Positions 5,136-5,277 of a stretch of DNA of 5,277 nucleotides are shown here, piece after piece. Below the pieces are notes generated by a model that saw only the letters and a list, made by a program, of their open reading frames with translations, was not told the DNA's origin and searched no databases. The position numbers were made by a program, and so were the translations under genes. Origin of the DNA: an uncultured Caryophanales bacterium (GTDB taxonomy: Bacteria; Bacillota_I; Bacilli_A; RF39; UBA660); assembly GCA_946535455.1 (NCBI GenBank), contig CAMNDO010000056.1, positions 1 to 5,277 of the forward strand, read 5' to 3'. The stretch's first letter is position 1, and the number at the start of each line of letters is the position of its first letter.

Positions 5136-5277
5136 GATAGAAAAAATCATTCAAAAATTATTTTTGTATAGAGGAAAATAAAAAATTCAAGAAAAAATCT
5201 TCTGGAATTATAAAAAACTCCAATTTGACTAATATTTTCTTTATGATAATGTATTCCCGACATTTGGTTTCAAGTGC
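5136..5277. other. AT-rich stretch without a supported gene
   Basis: These 142 bases after the terminator are very A/T-rich up to about 5250, with runs of A and T. The minus strand is open from the edge to a TAA at 5160-5158 (39 codons), but the translation shows no motif and two other frames close quickly. TTGACT (5225-5230) and GATAAT (5245-5250) are only 14 bases apart, too close for a normal promoter. The last 25 bases look less AT-biased and may begin another element beyond the window. Confidence 0.4.

Noticed and set aside
5225..5250. TTGACT and GATAAT as a promoter reading out of the window
   Set aside because: The spacing is only 14 bases and no -10 match occurs at 16-18 bases.
5158..5277. 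Minus-strand open frame of 39 codons from the right edge to a TAA, as the tail of a convergent gene
   Set aside because: The region is so AT-rich that such an open stretch is unremarkable; no motif, and another frame closing at 5243-5241 is equally possible. Sequence beyond the edge would decide it.

Overview
The window is low-GC, gene-dense bacterial DNA and reads as a Bacillota (Firmicutes) chromosome. Evidence for this is the strong AGGAGG-type ribosome binding sites, short intrinsic terminators with U-tracts, consensus sigma-A promoters, and a CotE-family spore coat protein, a family known from endospore formers. uppS ends in TGA and Trp is encoded by TGG, so the standard bacterial code (table 11) fits. 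An AT-rich, Erysipelotrichia-like or related gut Bacilli lineage is my guess, with low confidence. No mobile element, CRISPR array, tRNA or rRNA was seen.

Layout, left to right. A minus-strand gene for a type IV-pilin-like (prepilin) protein starts at 590 and runs off the left edge; it has its own extended -10 promoter. Next to it, also on the minus strand, is a tightly packed operon read in the order uppS (3223-2513), cdsA (2516-1716), rseP (1705-653). It makes the lipid carrier precursor undecaprenyl diphosphate, CDP-diacylglycerol, and a site-2 membrane protease. It ends in a terminator at 631-652. Upstream is a two-gene minus-strand unit, rpsP (3807-3532) and khpA (3532-3284), encoding ribosomal protein bS16 and a KH-domain RNA-binding protein. 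It is driven by a perfect TTGACA-N17-TATAAT promoter and closed by a terminator at 3259-3284. Further upstream, cotE (4393-3863) encodes a spore outer-coat morphogenetic protein. Its terminator hairpin physically contains the -35 box of the rpsP promoter. Divergent from cotE is a plus-strand gene (4497-5123) for a zinc-dependent phospholipase C-like protein, ending in its own hairpin at 5111-5135. The last 142 bases are very AT-rich with no gene I can defend.

Functionally these are mostly housekeeping cell-envelope and translation genes, with one sporulation gene and one surface-filament gene inserted. The main points of interest are the arrangement (dxr absent between cdsA and rseP, rimM-trmD absent after khpA, cotE not next to mutS) and the extreme compaction of regulatory signals. 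I do not see a new biological system here.
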